From Runella rosea (GTDB lineage Bacteria; Bacteroidota; Bacteroidia; Cytophagales; Spirosomataceae): a stretch of DNA of 64,000 nt. The number at the start of each line of letters is the position of its first letter. Position 1 is the stretch's first letter. Shown piece by piece: positions 26,338 to 36,300 of this stretch. The notes under the pieces are model-generated. The model saw only the letters and a list, made by a program, of their open reading frames with translations, made no database searches and was not told where the DNA came from. The position numbers and the translations under genes were made by a program. The stretch lies in assembly GCF_003325355.1 (NCBI RefSeq), contig NZ_CP030850.1:1550001-1614000 (forward strand). Reading direction: 5' to 3'.

Positions 26338-27192
26338 TTATCGAATCATTTTTTCAATGGGAATGACTAAAATCCCTTCGGCACCTGCTTCACGTATTTT
26401 TTCGATGTTGGTCCAAAAATCATTTTCATTAATAACCGAATGAAGCGACACCCATCCTTCGGTCACCAACGGCAATACGGTCGGTGCTTTCATGCCTGGT
26501 ATGTATTGCATGATTTTGTCGACGGCATCGGCGGGGCAATTCAGCAAAATGTATTTGTGATTTTGCGCCGCTTGTACCGCCTTAATTCTAAACATGATTT
26601 TGTCAAGCAACAGGGCTTTTTCGTCGCTCAGATTGGGGGCTGCAATCAAAATCGCTTCCGAACGATAAATGACCTCTACTTCTTTGAGGCCGTTGCTCAA
26701 AAGCGTGCTTCCCGAACTCACGATGTCGCACACGGCATCGGCAAGACCAATACTTGGCGCAATTTCAACCGAACCGCTGATTTCATGAATGTCGGCTTCT
26801 ACGCCATTTTCTTTTAGGTAATTACCCAAAATACGCGGATACGACGTAGCGACGCCGCGCCCTTGAAGGTCTTCAACGCCGTTCCATTGCGTGCCGCGCG
26901 GGATAGCCAACGACAAACGGCACTTCGAGAATCCTAATTTATGTACTACGGTCACCTGACGGCCCGTTTCAGTATATACATTTTCGCCAACGATGCCCAA
27001 ATCGGCCACGCCGTCTTCGACGTAACCAGGAATATCATCGTCGCGCAGGAATAAAAATTCGGCGGGAAAATTGGCAGAAATAGACTTTAACTTTCCAGAA
27101 GAACTGCTATCGAACTGAATACCGCATTCTTTGAATAATTTGATGGAATCGTCGCTGAGACGTCCGGACTTTTGAATGGCAATGCGTAACAT
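26338..27192 (-). CDS. hisG: ATP phosphoribosyltransferase (long form)
   Basis: This protein has 284 residues from Met at 27192 (MLRIAIQKSGRLSDDS). The catalytic core and PRPP loop (AVCDIVSSGSTLLSNGL) are followed by a C-terminal ACT-like regulatory domain of about 75 residues (CPADAVDKIMQYIPGMKAPTVLPL), which defines the long, histidine-inhibited form. It catalyses the first step of histidine synthesis. The frame could start at 27222, but family similarity begins at MLRIAIQ. A five-histidine leader peptide and a promoter precede it, indicating attenuation control. Confidence 0.95.
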   Translation of the reverse strand: MLRIAIQKSGRLSDDSIKLFKECGIQFDSSSSGKLKSISANFPAEFLFLRDDDIPGYVEDGVADLGIVGENVYTETGRQVTVVHKLGFSKCRLSLAIPRGTQWNGVEDLQGRGVATSYPRILGNYLKENGVEADIHEISGSVEIAPSIGLADAVCDIVSSGSTLLSNGLKEVEVIYRSEAILIAAPNLSDEKALLLDKIMFRIKAVQAAQNHKYILLNCPADAVDKIMQYIPGMKAPTVLPLVTEGWVSLHSVINENDFWTNIEKIREAGAEGILVIPIEKMIR

Positions 27193-27353
27193 TTTTGAAT
27201 AACGAAAAGAATAGATGAGCAAATGATTGAGTGGGATTCACTACCTGTGCGCGTACGATTGCCTGAGCAAAAGTCGTTCTAACACGAAATAGGGAGGCAA
27301 AGTTAATGAAAACGCATGACTTATATCCAGAAGCCCTACGCATGGAATGGTAT
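27193..27353 (-). other. Leader-to-hisG region, probable attenuator
   Basis: These 161 bases between the leader peptide stop and hisG must contain any attenuator. Several short complementary pieces are visible (for example CGT...ACG around the GTGTTAGAAC stretch), but no single dominant stem with a U-run stands out by eye. The role is inferred from the leader peptide. Confidence 0.35.
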
Positions 27354-27416
27354 CTACGCTCGCCCGCAGGCGTGGTGGTGGTGATGTCGAAAAAAAGCGT
27401 AGTTGCGTGTTTTCAC
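27354..27416 (-). CDS. hisL: his operon leader peptide
   Basis: On the minus strand a GTG codon opens a 20-residue frame that begins MKTRNYAFFR, continues with five consecutive histidines (CAT CAC CAC CAC CAC) and ends ACGRA before TAG. A run of histidine codons just upstream of hisG is the classic arrangement for ribosome-mediated attenuation: scarce charged histidyl-tRNA stalls the ribosome and lets the operon be read. The start is inferred (no Shine-Dalgarno, as usual here), and it lies about 18 nt after the predicted transcription start. Confidence 0.75.
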   Translation of the reverse strand: MKTRNYAFFRHHHHHACGRA

Positions 27417-27440
27417 GAAGAATTGTACAAATTGAAGCTG

Positions 27441-27471
27441 CAAATGTAGGGTAGGCGCGCAGGATTGTCAA
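27441..27471 (-). promoter_or_regulatory. Promoter of the his operon
   Basis: Read on the minus strand, TTG (27471-27469), a 20-nt spacer and TACATTTG (27448-27441) match the Bacteroidota pattern TTG-N19/20-TAnnTTTG exactly. Transcription would begin near 27434, just before the leader peptide start. Confidence 0.7.
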
Positions 27472-27499
27472 GGATTTGTACAAAAAAAGCAATTTTAAC

Positions 27500-27523
27500 A
27501 AAAAAAAATACGCGTTAGCGTAT
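27500..27523 (-). terminator. Rho-independent terminator after the phosphatase gene
   Basis: On the minus strand a stem ATACGC-TAAC-GCGTAT is followed by nine Ts. It lies 48 bp after the stop of the phosphatase gene and upstream of the his promoter, separating the two transcription units. Confidence 0.85.
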
Positions 27524-27570
27524 GATTGTAAGTAAGTCGGACGGAGTATTTTAAAGGATAAACTAAAGGT

Positions 27571-29010
27571 TCAAGGGGGATTACACCCTCCGACAGTGGC
27601 TTGAAAAATGCTTCCCGAAGACGTCGAAAACCCTGGTTTAAGCTCTACCGATTTACCTGCTGAATACGAAATTGCACTTCCTTTTGCCGTCTGATTAGTA
27701 GAGGTAATGGTCAGGTGTGCCTCAAATGATTGGGTTCCGAGGTGAGGTGGAGAACTAAAAACAAGTTGGTCAGGACAGGGTTGCACCTTTCGAATAATAA
27801 ACTGATCAACTACCTGTTTATCAGTTCCTATAAACTGAAACCAAAGACTGTCACGTGTGAAGGTCATTTTAGCAAAGCCATATTTATTGAAAACAGAAGT
27901 CGCCATTGCGTTATGAATCCCAGAGCCTTTCAAAGCAACTCCTCCCGTCCCCACTACGGCATAAACCGCCCCTTTGTTCGTTTTTTGATAGGGTTCGGGA
28001 AACCCCGTCCCCGAAGACAAGCGATACGAATCGTTGAATTGTGACGAAGTACCATAAAAACCGTGCATAAAATGACTTCGTTCGTACCCGTGGCAATGGC
28101 CTGTCAATACTAAATCCACCCCGTATTGTTCCAAAATAGGAACTATATTTTGCCTCATCTCCACCATGTCTATTTCGAGGTCACTGTTGTGTGAGCCTTT
28201 TGAAAAGGGGGGATGGTGAAAATAGACAACCCTCCAAAGGCTTTTATCCGCCTGCAAATCTTGCCGAAGCCAATTGGCCATTGCACCAGTAGCACTGCGA
28301 AAAGGAGCCTCTGTTGATTCTAAAACAATGAAGTGAACGTGCCCATAATTGTATGAATAATAGGCGGCAGTATTGGAGGCTACACCCCCATATTCTCCCG
28401 ATGACGGAAGACTAAAATACTCAAAATAAGGCCCAGTTTGGGTAGTGGGAGAAGAACTGACGGCATCATGGTTTCCCAAACTCGGCAAAAGATTGAGTTT
28501 AGGATAATGATTTCGATAATGAGGGCCAAAGGCATGGGCCTCATACTCAGCCGCTGAGCCGATAGGATACGCATTGTCGCCATACCATTGCCAAACATCC
28601 GCCTGCTGTGGCAAAACATTTTCCACATCGTTTTGCGCCGTTGTACTTACCCCGAAATCCCCAATCCCAATCACCGTTACAGGACGTACATAGCTACCCG
28701 AAACCGGGGCGGTATGAAAATGATAATTTGTGTCGACTGGAAAGGTATAACTTGTACTTCCAATACGGTATGAATAATGGGAGTTGGGCGTCAAACCCGT
28801 TATTTTCACAATATGCTCAGTGGTTTGGAGCGAATTGGTATAGGTGGCAGCGCCAATGGTCACGACCGAATTTGTGGGACTGTCTGTCCGCCAGCGAATA
28901 GTCGCTTTGGTATCAGAGTTATTTAAATAAGGCCCCCGCGTGATAATGGACTGGGCGCAGCAAACCGTAGAAGATGTGCATAGAAGTACCCAATAATTCA
29001 TAACGTTCAT
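27571..29010 (-). CDS. Secreted purple-acid-phosphatase-like metallophosphoesterase
   Basis: The 479-residue protein has an N-terminal signal region, then a fibronectin-like domain (about 20-105; TRGPYLNNSDTKATIRWRTD). The metallophosphoesterase core (about 110-350) has the metal-binding motifs GIGDFG, YGDNAY, GNHD, VVYFHHPP and GHCHGYERS. The last 75 residues (KGSAISYSAGKSVELKPGFS) look like the C-terminal module found on many exported Bacteroidota proteins. It probably releases phosphate from organic esters outside the cytoplasm; the substrate is unknown. The gene has its own strong terminator. Confidence 0.85.
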   Translation of the reverse strand: MNVMNYWVLLCTSSTVCCAQSIITRGPYLNNSDTKATIRWRTDSPTNSVVTIGAATYTNSLQTTEHIVKITGLTPNSHYSYRIGSTSYTFPVDTNYHFHTAPVSGSYVRPVTVIGIGDFGVSTTAQNDVENVLPQQADVWQWYGDNAYPIGSAAEYEAHAFGPHYRNHYPKLNLLPSLGNHDAVSSSPTTQTGPYFEYFSLPSSGEYGGVASNTAAYYSYNYGHVHFIVLESTEAPFRSATGAMANWLRQDLQADKSLWRVVYFHHPPFSKGSHNSDLEIDMVEMRQNIVPILEQYGVDLVLTGHCHGYERSHFMHGFYGTSSQFNDSYRLSSGTGFPEPYQKTNKGAVYAVVGTGGVALKGSGIHNAMATSVFNKYGFAKMTFTRDSLWFQFIGTDKQVVDQFIIRKVQPCPDQLVFSSPPHLGTQSFEAHLTITSTNQTAKGSAISYSAGKSVELKPGFSTSSGSIFQATVGGCNPP

Positions 29011-29148
29011 ACTTTTTCTCCCTTTATTCCTCTATCAATCCAGTATATATCGTCTATAAATCGTCGGCAATATAAAAGGTTAAATTCAAATTGGTACATT
29101 AAAAAAATGTCTGTTTCTTTAATGTGATACTCGATTACATCCCAAAAG

Positions 29149-30129
29149 TCACATCAAAACTATACCTAAACTTTCTTTTTGGGCTTTCCCAACTAAGTAA
29201 CTCGCCACAGCCAAATCCTGCACAGCATTGCCTACGGACTTAAAAACCGTGATTTCATCCTCCGAAATGCGTCCCGGTTTTGCTCCCAAAATAATCTCAC
29301 CTAGCTCAACAAAATTGGCGGCATCTTCGAGCAATCCCTCATTCATAGGCAAGACAATATCGCCCGCCTCGGCAGCGGCCGCCGTTCGTTGGTCTACCAC
29401 TATAGTCGCGGCCTGCATGGTCTGCCCAGAAATTTCCCGGGCATCGGGGCGGTACGAACCCACGCCATTGATGTGTACACCTTTTTTAAGGTAGCGATGT
29501 TCAAAAACAGGCACATTGGACGTGGTGGCGGCGCAAATTATATCCGCCTCCAACAACTGCTCAGGGGCGTATGCTCCTTCCATTTTCAGCCCCGTTTTTG
29601 CCCGCACTGCTATACAAAAATCTTCTGTATTCTCTGGATTTCGCCCAAAAACCAGTACTTTTTGCAACTCCCGTACGGCAGCAACTCCCTCGACCTGCGT
29701 ACGTGCCTGCGCTCCTGTGCCAAAAACCGCTAACACAGTCGCGTCTTTACGGGCCAATAAATCCGTCGCCAAGCCAGCCGCCGCCCCCGTTCGTAGAGCG
29801 GTCAGGTATTCTGCATCCAATAGCGCCAGCGGCTGCCCGTTGGTGCCATCCATTACGAGCATCAGCCCGTGAATCAAGGGGAGATTTTGCGCTGGATTAT
29901 CCCTAAAAATCGTGACCATTTTCAGACCTAAAACCTCGGCTGATGGTAGATACACGGGCATAAAGAGCGTTTGGGCGTTTTGTGCAGGCTGCGGCAGGTT
30001 TACTCGCAACGGCACCACCGCCTCCCCCACCGATAGGCTGCGAAAAGCTTCTTTCATCAATTCGATGGCCTCAGGCATGGTAACTCCTTCTTCGACGGCC
30101 TGACGGGAAAAATAGCGAAATGTATGCAA
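29149..30129 (-). CDS. Ornithine cyclodeaminase/mu-crystallin family, probable delta1-pyrroline-2-carboxylate reductase
   Basis: The 326-residue protein has a Rossmann core AVFGTGAQARTQVEGVAAVREL near residue 135 and the family blocks LLDAEYLTALRTGAAAGLATDLLARKD and VFKSVGNAVQDLAVASYLV. Family members are ornithine cyclodeaminase, alanine dehydrogenase, or NAD(P)H-dependent reductase of delta1-pyrroline-2-carboxylate (LhpI). The gene next to it encodes a proline-racemase-family protein with a dehydratase-type residue pair, whose expected product is exactly that compound, so the reductase role (giving L-proline) is favoured. Confidence 0.82.
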   Translation of the reverse strand: MHTFRYFSRQAVEEGVTMPEAIELMKEAFRSLSVGEAVVPLRVNLPQPAQNAQTLFMPVYLPSAEVLGLKMVTIFRDNPAQNLPLIHGLMLVMDGTNGQPLALLDAEYLTALRTGAAAGLATDLLARKDATVLAVFGTGAQARTQVEGVAAVRELQKVLVFGRNPENTEDFCIAVRAKTGLKMEGAYAPEQLLEADIICAATTSNVPVFEHRYLKKGVHINGVGSYRPDAREISGQTMQAATIVVDQRTAAAAEAGDIVLPMNEGLLEDAANFVELGEIILGAKPGRISEDEITVFKSVGNAVQDLAVASYLVGKAQKESLGIVLM

Positions 30130-30234
30130 GGCAGTTAGTATGTTTAAGATAAAGTAAGTTTATGGTTGTTGTTTTGATAAACGACAACCATCGGGGTTAT
30201 GAACCCGACGGCACATATCTCCACTCCCGACCCA

Positions 30235-31290
30235 TTACCGTAAAAAGAACCCTTTTCCCAATTCATCTTTTGGGTCAATCAAAAAGGTGTTTTTACCGCA
30301 AATATGAGCGGTCCCTTCCACTTCAGGGATGACTGCCGCGTGTGGGCCAAAGGTCGTGATGGATTGAATAGAAGCCGTAAAGCGACTCCCTACAATGCTC
30401 TCAATCACCATCGGTTGGTTCATGGCCAGCTCACCGCGCGCGTGTTGCAACGCCACGCGCCCGCTCACCCCCGTTCCCGTAGGACTGCGGTCTACTTCAC
30501 CATCGGCAAAAATGCAGACGTTTCGGCTGTCAACGCCTTCGGTATGGCCTTTCCCGTAGAAAATGGTCCCGTATAAAAAGCTTAAATCTTCTTCAAAAGG
30601 ATGAACAATTGGCAGTGAATCCATCACGGCCTTTTTGATGACCATTCCTTTTTCAATCAACAAACGATAATCTCCAATCGTCATGCCTATGCCCAGTGCG
30701 TCTGCGTCTACATACGCATAAAAAGCACCTCCATAGACTACATCAAATGACACTTCGCCCAAGCCTTCTATCGTCAAACGCTGGTCGCGGTACAAGACAA
30801 AAGAAGGTACATTCTGAAACCTCACCGACGTTATCTGTCCATTTTTCACGTTGGCACAGGCCGTAATCAAGCCCGCTGGCGCATCAATTCTGACCGTTGT
30901 GACGGGTTGTTTTGCCTCAATCAATCCTAATTCAACCGCCACCTTGGTCACTGCAATAATGCCGTGCCCACACATGGAACTGTAGCCTTCATTGTGCAAA
31001 AAAATCACCCCAAAATCAGCCTCTTCGGTTACTGGTTCGGTAATGATGCACCCGTACATATCCGCATGGCCGCGCGGTTCCCACATTAAAGCTTTGCGCA
31101 AATGGTCAAGGTTTGTTTTTAAATAAGCCCGTCGTTCCAGAATTGTATTCCCCCTGATTTGGGGTAATCCATCCGTGATAATTCGCAACGGTTCCCCGCC
31201 AGTATGGGCGTCGATGGCGGTCAATTGAAGCCAATCTTGGGGCGGTTTCCAGGCATTAAGAGCCCGGATGCGTTGATAAAAAGGAGTCAT
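30235..31290 (-). CDS. Proline racemase family, probable trans-3-hydroxy-L-proline dehydratase
   Basis: This protein has 351 residues from Met at 31290. The first active-site Cys is Cys107 in SSMCGHG. The second position, where racemases and 4-hydroxyproline epimerases have Cys, is Thr271 in DRSPTGTG. A Cys/Thr pair is the known signature of trans-3-hydroxy-L-proline dehydratase, which forms delta1-pyrroline-2-carboxylate. The adjacent gene can reduce that product to proline. The frame extends upstream to 31371 but the extra residues are cysteine- and aromatic-rich and unlike the family. Confidence 0.82.
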   Translation of the reverse strand: MTPFYQRIRALNAWKPPQDWLQLTAIDAHTGGEPLRIITDGLPQIRGNTILERRAYLKTNLDHLRKALMWEPRGHADMYGCIITEPVTEEADFGVIFLHNEGYSSMCGHGIIAVTKVAVELGLIEAKQPVTTVRIDAPAGLITACANVKNGQITSVRFQNVPSFVLYRDQRLTIEGLGEVSFDVVYGGAFYAYVDADALGIGMTIGDYRLLIEKGMVIKKAVMDSLPIVHPFEEDLSFLYGTIFYGKGHTEGVDSRNVCIFADGEVDRSPTGTGVSGRVALQHARGELAMNQPMVIESIVGSRFTASIQSITTFGPHAAVIPEVEGTAHICGKNTFLIDPKDELGKGFFLR

Positions 31291-31318
31291 AAACTGAAAG
31301 AATACAGGGATAGTATTT

Positions 31319-31348
31319 TTGAAAGTGCATCGAAAATAACTACATTTC
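31319..31348 (+). promoter_or_regulatory. Promoter of the Gly/Tyr-rich protein gene
   Basis: TTG (31319-31321), a 19-nt spacer and TACATTTC (31341-31348) match TTG-N19-TAnnTTTG with one mismatch. The start codon of the downstream gene is 26 bp away. Confidence 0.55.
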
Positions 31349-31374
31349 GACCAATTTTCTAAAAAAGACACACG

Positions 31375-31851
31375 ATGAAAATAGGATTCCTACAATTTTG
31401 CCTCGTAGCTACCCTTTTTATAAGTTTTCAAACAATGGCGCAATATGGTGGCTACGGTGGAGGATACGGCGGCTATGGCCGTGGATACGGTTCTCGAAGC
31501 ATGAACCAGCTTCCCTCTACACCCAAAAAACCACTGACGCCCGACCAAATTGCCGAAGAGCAAACCAAGTGGTTGGACAAAAAAGTTAAGCTTACCGAAG
31601 ATCAATCAATTTCTATCGAAACGCTCAATTTGGACCATGCCTTGAAATTAAGCGATTATCAGGAGGCGTTCATGAAAATTCACGCCAATTCACGCCCTTC
31701 TCCGCAGGAAATCCAACAAATACGGGAAACGGTGGATAAATGGCAAACTGAAAAAGACGAAAAATTCAAAGGAATTCTCACGCCCGAGCAGTGGGAAATC
31801 TATGAGAAGAAGAAAAAAGGGATGCCATATACCCAGACGGCTAAAAATTAA
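31375..31851 (+). CDS. Periplasmic protein with Gly/Tyr-rich N-terminus, CpxP/Spy-like
   Basis: The 158-residue protein has a signal peptide (cleavage after TMA at about residue 22), a Gly/Tyr-rich stretch of about 20 residues (YGGYGGGYGGYGRGYG), and an alpha-helical charged body with two LT/S-x-DQ-like segments (LTPDQIAEEQTKWL and LTPEQWEIYEKKKK). This is the arrangement of small Spy/CpxP-type periplasmic helpers, common in Bacteroidota. It has its own promoter. Confidence 0.7.
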   Translation: MKIGFLQFCLVATLFISFQTMAQYGGYGGGYGGYGRGYGSRSMNQLPSTPKKPLTPDQIAEEQTKWLDKKVKLTEDQSISIETLNLDHALKLSDYQEAFMKIHANSRPSPQEIQQIRETVDKWQTEKDEKFKGILTPEQWEIYEKKKKGMPYTQTAKN

Positions 31852-31853
31852 TT

Positions 31854-31897
31854 TTTTGGTCAGGAATTGTGATAACTAGAACAACTCCTGACCAAAA
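31854..31897. terminator. Bidirectional terminator hairpin
   Basis: TTTTGGTCAGGA pairs with TCCTGACCAAAA (12 bp), with an extra TTGT/ACAA pair inside a loop. It sits between the convergent Gly/Tyr-rich protein and oxidoreductase genes; A/T tracts flank both sides. Confidence 0.85.
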
Positions 31898-31905
31898 GCT
31901 ATTAA

Positions 31906-33153
31906 TTAGCTAAAACGCAAAGGGTTGAAAGCATGAACATCCATAGATTCAGCCTTGCCCGTCACAATTTCTGCGACTAACTTTCCTGTAGCAGGACCCA
32001 AACTCACGCCCATCATCCCATGACCCGTGGCGAGCGTGACATTATCCAGTCCTTTTACTCGTCCGATGTAAGGCAGCCCATCGGGCGAACAGGGCCGCAA
32101 GCCGCGCCATACCTTGTCTACTTCGGGTAGTTGTACTTCCAGTTCGGGATAATAATTCTTAATTCCCTGCACAATTCCCCGTACGCGGTTCATATTGACC
32201 GTCATATCCGTTCCCGCAACTTCCAAGGTACCTGCAAAACGTAAGTCGCCGCCCATAGGAGTCGCCGTGGCGCGCGCTTCAAGCATAATGGCGGGTACGT
32301 GGATATTATTTTTTACATTTTTGAGCATAAAACTGTATCCTTTCCCTCCCTGTAAAGGCAACGAAATACCCAGCTTCTCCGTCAATACGGGCGACCAAGC
32401 ACCCGCCGCAATGATTAGTTCTTCGGTTTTATGGCTTCCATTGGCCGTTTGAACCGCCGTTATTTTTGTTCCTTTTTTCTCAAAACCAAGCACCTCTTCG
32501 TTTTCCAAAACCTGCACTCCCTGTTTTTTAAGAAAGACTAATAAGTTCTTAATAAGCAAATTGGGCGTTATGTGAGCATCACCTGGGTAGTAGACTGCAC
32601 CGCGCACATCTACCCGTACTTCAGGCTCAAGCGCCTGCACTTGAGCGCCGTTTAGCATCTCAGCCACAATTCCCGCCTGATTGGCCAAGTGCGCTTCTTC
32701 GGCCATTTCATGCTCGGTATCGGCGTTTTTGTACAGCATCAACAATCCACGCTCGTGCCATCCAAAATCTACTTCGCCAGAAGCGGCTAAGTCTTGAAAG
32801 AGTTTTTTGGAAAGCAAACTTATATCCCGCAAAATAGGAATGGAACGTTGGACGTGTTGTTCGGTGGAATATTTATAAAACAACAATCCCCATTTCATCA
32901 AATCCCAACTCAACCGTGGCTTTACATAAAACGGACTGGTGGATTTAAGCATCCAGCGCAATCCTTTTGAAATCATGCCCGGCTGGGCCAGCGGCACAAT
33001 ATGACTCGGGACAATCATGCCTGCATTGCCAAAAGAGCAACCGTCCAAAAATGCCCCCTGCTCAATGATGGTGACCGAATGGCCGGCTTTTTGAAGATAA
33101 TAGGCCGAAAAAAGGCCGCTTACCCCTCCCCCGATAATCGTTACTGAATTCAT
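31906..33153 (-). CDS. FAD-dependent D-amino-acid dehydrogenase-like oxidoreductase (DadA family)
   Basis: The 415-residue protein starts with the FAD motif TIIGGGVSGLFSAYYLQKAGHSVTIIE and has the DadA-type segments YPGDAHITPNLLIKNLL, AAGAWSPVL, GGKGYSFML, WRGLRPCSPDGLPYIGR and ATGHGMMGVSLGPATGKLVAEIV. DadA-like enzymes oxidise D-amino acids or hydroxyprolines to imino acids. It converges with the Gly/Tyr-rich gene but is on the same strand as the two hydroxyproline genes and is probably part of the same pathway. Confidence 0.85.
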   Translation of the reverse strand: MNSVTIIGGGVSGLFSAYYLQKAGHSVTIIEQGAFLDGCSFGNAGMIVPSHIVPLAQPGMISKGLRWMLKSTSPFYVKPRLSWDLMKWGLLFYKYSTEQHVQRSIPILRDISLLSKKLFQDLAASGEVDFGWHERGLLMLYKNADTEHEMAEEAHLANQAGIVAEMLNGAQVQALEPEVRVDVRGAVYYPGDAHITPNLLIKNLLVFLKKQGVQVLENEEVLGFEKKGTKITAVQTANGSHKTEELIIAAGAWSPVLTEKLGISLPLQGGKGYSFMLKNVKNNIHVPAIMLEARATATPMGGDLRFAGTLEVAGTDMTVNMNRVRGIVQGIKNYYPELEVQLPEVDKVWRGLRPCSPDGLPYIGRVKGLDNVTLATGHGMMGVSLGPATGKLVAEIVTGKAESMDVHAFNPLRFS

Positions 33154-33358
33154 CGTTTAAAATTTACATTCTCCAGGCCAAAGGTACGACGCCCCCGAGG
33201 AGTTTTCATAGCCAGAAATTGATGAATTTTGATGAAATATTAACTACCCTATTTTTAAGCAGATATAAAGATTTGTTTTACATTTGTACACTTACTTCCT
33301 GTCGTGAATATTCAAAATTTCAGCCATATAGAATATTCTCTAAAACAGACTTAGCAAT

Positions 33359-36300
33359 GTGAAGTCAATCAACATTTTAACCACCAGCAGATGGGTTGCC
33401 CCTTTGCTGTTCTCACTGGTACTGCGAGTATCAGTGGCGCAGGTTTATTATTTCCGGCACTACGATATTTTTTCGGGGTTGGGCCAATCGCAGGTCTCCG
33501 ACATCGAGCAGGACCGCTTTGGGTACATTTGGCTTTCCACGCGCGGCGGCGGGCTTTCTCGCTTCGATGGACTGCATTTTACCACCTACCGAAAAGAGGA
33601 TAACCTGCCCGCCAACAATATTTTATCACTCGAAATTGACGCTAAAGACCTAATGTACATCGGTACACCTTTCGGCCTCTCTATCTACGATGGCAAAAAT
33701 ACCCGCCCCGTACACGCTCCCAATCGTGAGTCGTATACTGTTTCCTCCGTTATTGGTGACCAGAAAGGCAATGTGTACGCCATTTGTAATGCGAGTCAAT
33801 TGGGGAAAATAGTCAACGACAGCCTTATTTTTTTGAAGAAAAGTGGCGCAGTTCGCCCCTCCTTTTACAGTGATATGTCGGGCACGCGCGACAAAAAGTT
33901 GATGGTTTCGACCTACAGCGGTGAAATTTTTGAGGTAACCCCCAAAGGACTTCAATCTCGGTATCATACGCCCGACGGCATGGTGTTGCGGTGTATTTTA
34001 TTTGACACCAAAGACAGCCTTTGGCTGGGAACCGAAAAGGGGGTTTTTCGAACTTCCGCCCATAACTCTGACATCAAAATCGCTGATTTGCAATTTATTA
34101 GCAAAGAACTCGCGCACGAAATGACCGAAACCTCCGACGGCAGTATCTGGATGGGCCTTACCACGGGAGCGATGCGTTACCAAAAAGGGAGCCTCTTAAA
34201 GTTTGGCGTCCAAAATGGTTTTACAAACTTCATGGTCAAAGGAATGTTGGAAGACCGCGAAGGAAATATCTGGTTTACCACCGACGGCGACGGCGTCTAT
34301 AAATTCACCAACCCTGCCTTCACGGGTTTGAATGCGACATCTGGTTTAAGCAGCAATACCATCTCCTGTTTTGCCCTTGCCCCCGACGGTAAATTATGGA
34401 TTAGCTATTTCGATCATGGAATGGATATTTGGGATACAAAAACCAACAAAATACTGCCGCTCCCCAAACCACTTTTGGGCAAGCGGGTCAATTGCCTAGC
34501 CGTTGATAATGAAGGCAATACCTGGGTTGGACTGGCGGGGGCTGGGGTATATAAAATTTCAAAAACAGCCATAGAATACATTCCGCTTGATGCTTATTTA
34601 TTTTCGCACGGAGTCACGCTTTTTATGGAAGCAGGAAAGGGGAAAGAGATGTGGATTAGCACTTCTAACGGGTTAATTTTGCACGATGGCAAACAACTCC
34701 ATCACTATACTTCTAAGGAGGGATTAAAAGGTCGATTTGTGCGAAGAACACTACAACTCAATGATAATGAACTAATTGCCTCTGGCCCTGGCGGATTGAA
34801 TATCCTGAAAAATGGAAATGTCTACGATTTTATGTACGACCGTGACCTCGCCTCTTTTCCCGCCCTTAGCATGGCTAAGCGAGACGACGGTCTGCTGGCC
34901 TTGGGAAGTTTTGAAGACGGTATTGCGGTGTTTGACCCAAAAACGCGCAAAAAGGAGTATTATACCGTAAAAAACGGGCTTTGTTCCAACCTCATTTACA
35001 ACACCATTTTTGACAAGCAAGGCCGATTATGGGTCGGTACCGAGCGCGGCATTGATTTAATCACGATTGATAAAAACCTGAAAATCAGCAATATTAGGCA
35101 TTACAACGAAACTGACGGCTTTACCGCCCGCGAAACCAACGCCAATACGGCCTTTGTGGCCCCCAACGGGGAATTATGGATTGGAACCATCAAAGGACTC
35201 TTCAGGCACCGCGAGAGCAACCTCAAATCTCGCCCAGAAGCATTAAAAGTCCATTTTACAGATGTCAGAATTCCTTTTGACACAACCGACCTTGCCCACT
35301 ACGCCCAAGGCCAAAGCAAATGGAACCAAGTGTACGACGGTTTATCATTACCAAACACCAAAAACCAACTGAGAATCAGCTTTATAGCCATCAATCACAC
35401 CCGTCCGGACCATGTTCGGTACCAGTACCAATTGGCAGGAGCGGATGAAGGCTGGCTCGGACCAACCGACCAAACAGCCGTTGTGTACTCCCATCTCACG
35501 CCGGGCTGCTATCGCTTCAAAGTACGTGCCTCCTACGGCGACAATCATTGGGGAGATATTTCGACCTATACTTTTGAGATTATTCCACCTTTTTATCAAC
35601 GTTGGTGGTTTATTTTGCTCATTGCTGCCACGTTAATATCTCTCGGTATTTTATGCCAAAAGCTTTATATTCAATACCGTACACGGCGGGTATTGGCGTA
35701 TGAAAAGCTAAAACAGGAAGCAGAAGCCGCCGTAAGGGTACAAATAGCACAGGATTTTCACGACGAATTAGGCAATCGTTTGGCCGCCATTCGAATGCAA
35801 TCCAACGTGCTTAAACTTCGTTACAACGGACACGAAAGTGAGGAAAAACGCATTGTGGGAGAAATTGAAAAAAACGTTGTCAAGCTCTTTCGAGACACCA
35901 AAGATTTCATCTGGTCGATTGACCCAGAAAGCAATCAAATCAACGAATTAGCCTTGTATATCAAGGATTTAGGCGAAAATTTATTACAAGATACCCCCAT
36001 TCATTTTCATACCGATATTCGTTTTCCTAACGAGTACGAAAACGTACACCTTCCACCCGGCCGAAGCATTCAGGTAATTATGATTTTCAAAGAAGCTTTA
36101 ACCAACTGCGTCAAGCATGCTCAATGTCAAAACATCATTTTTCGGGCTACAATCGAAAATCAAATGATGTCTTTTGCCCTGATTGACGATGGTACTGGCA
36201 TCATATTCCCCACCGAAGGTTATCATAAAGGACTGAATAACATGCGCTTACGCGCCGAAAGAATCCATTGTCATTTATCCATTACGCCTACCCCTCCCAA

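Noticed and set aside
27241-27501. An 86-residue frame on the minus strand upstream of hisG
   Set aside because: It overlaps the leader peptide in another frame and spans the promoter and -7 box. Its composition (FFSTSPPPRLRAS) is that of a frame-shifted reading of the His codons.
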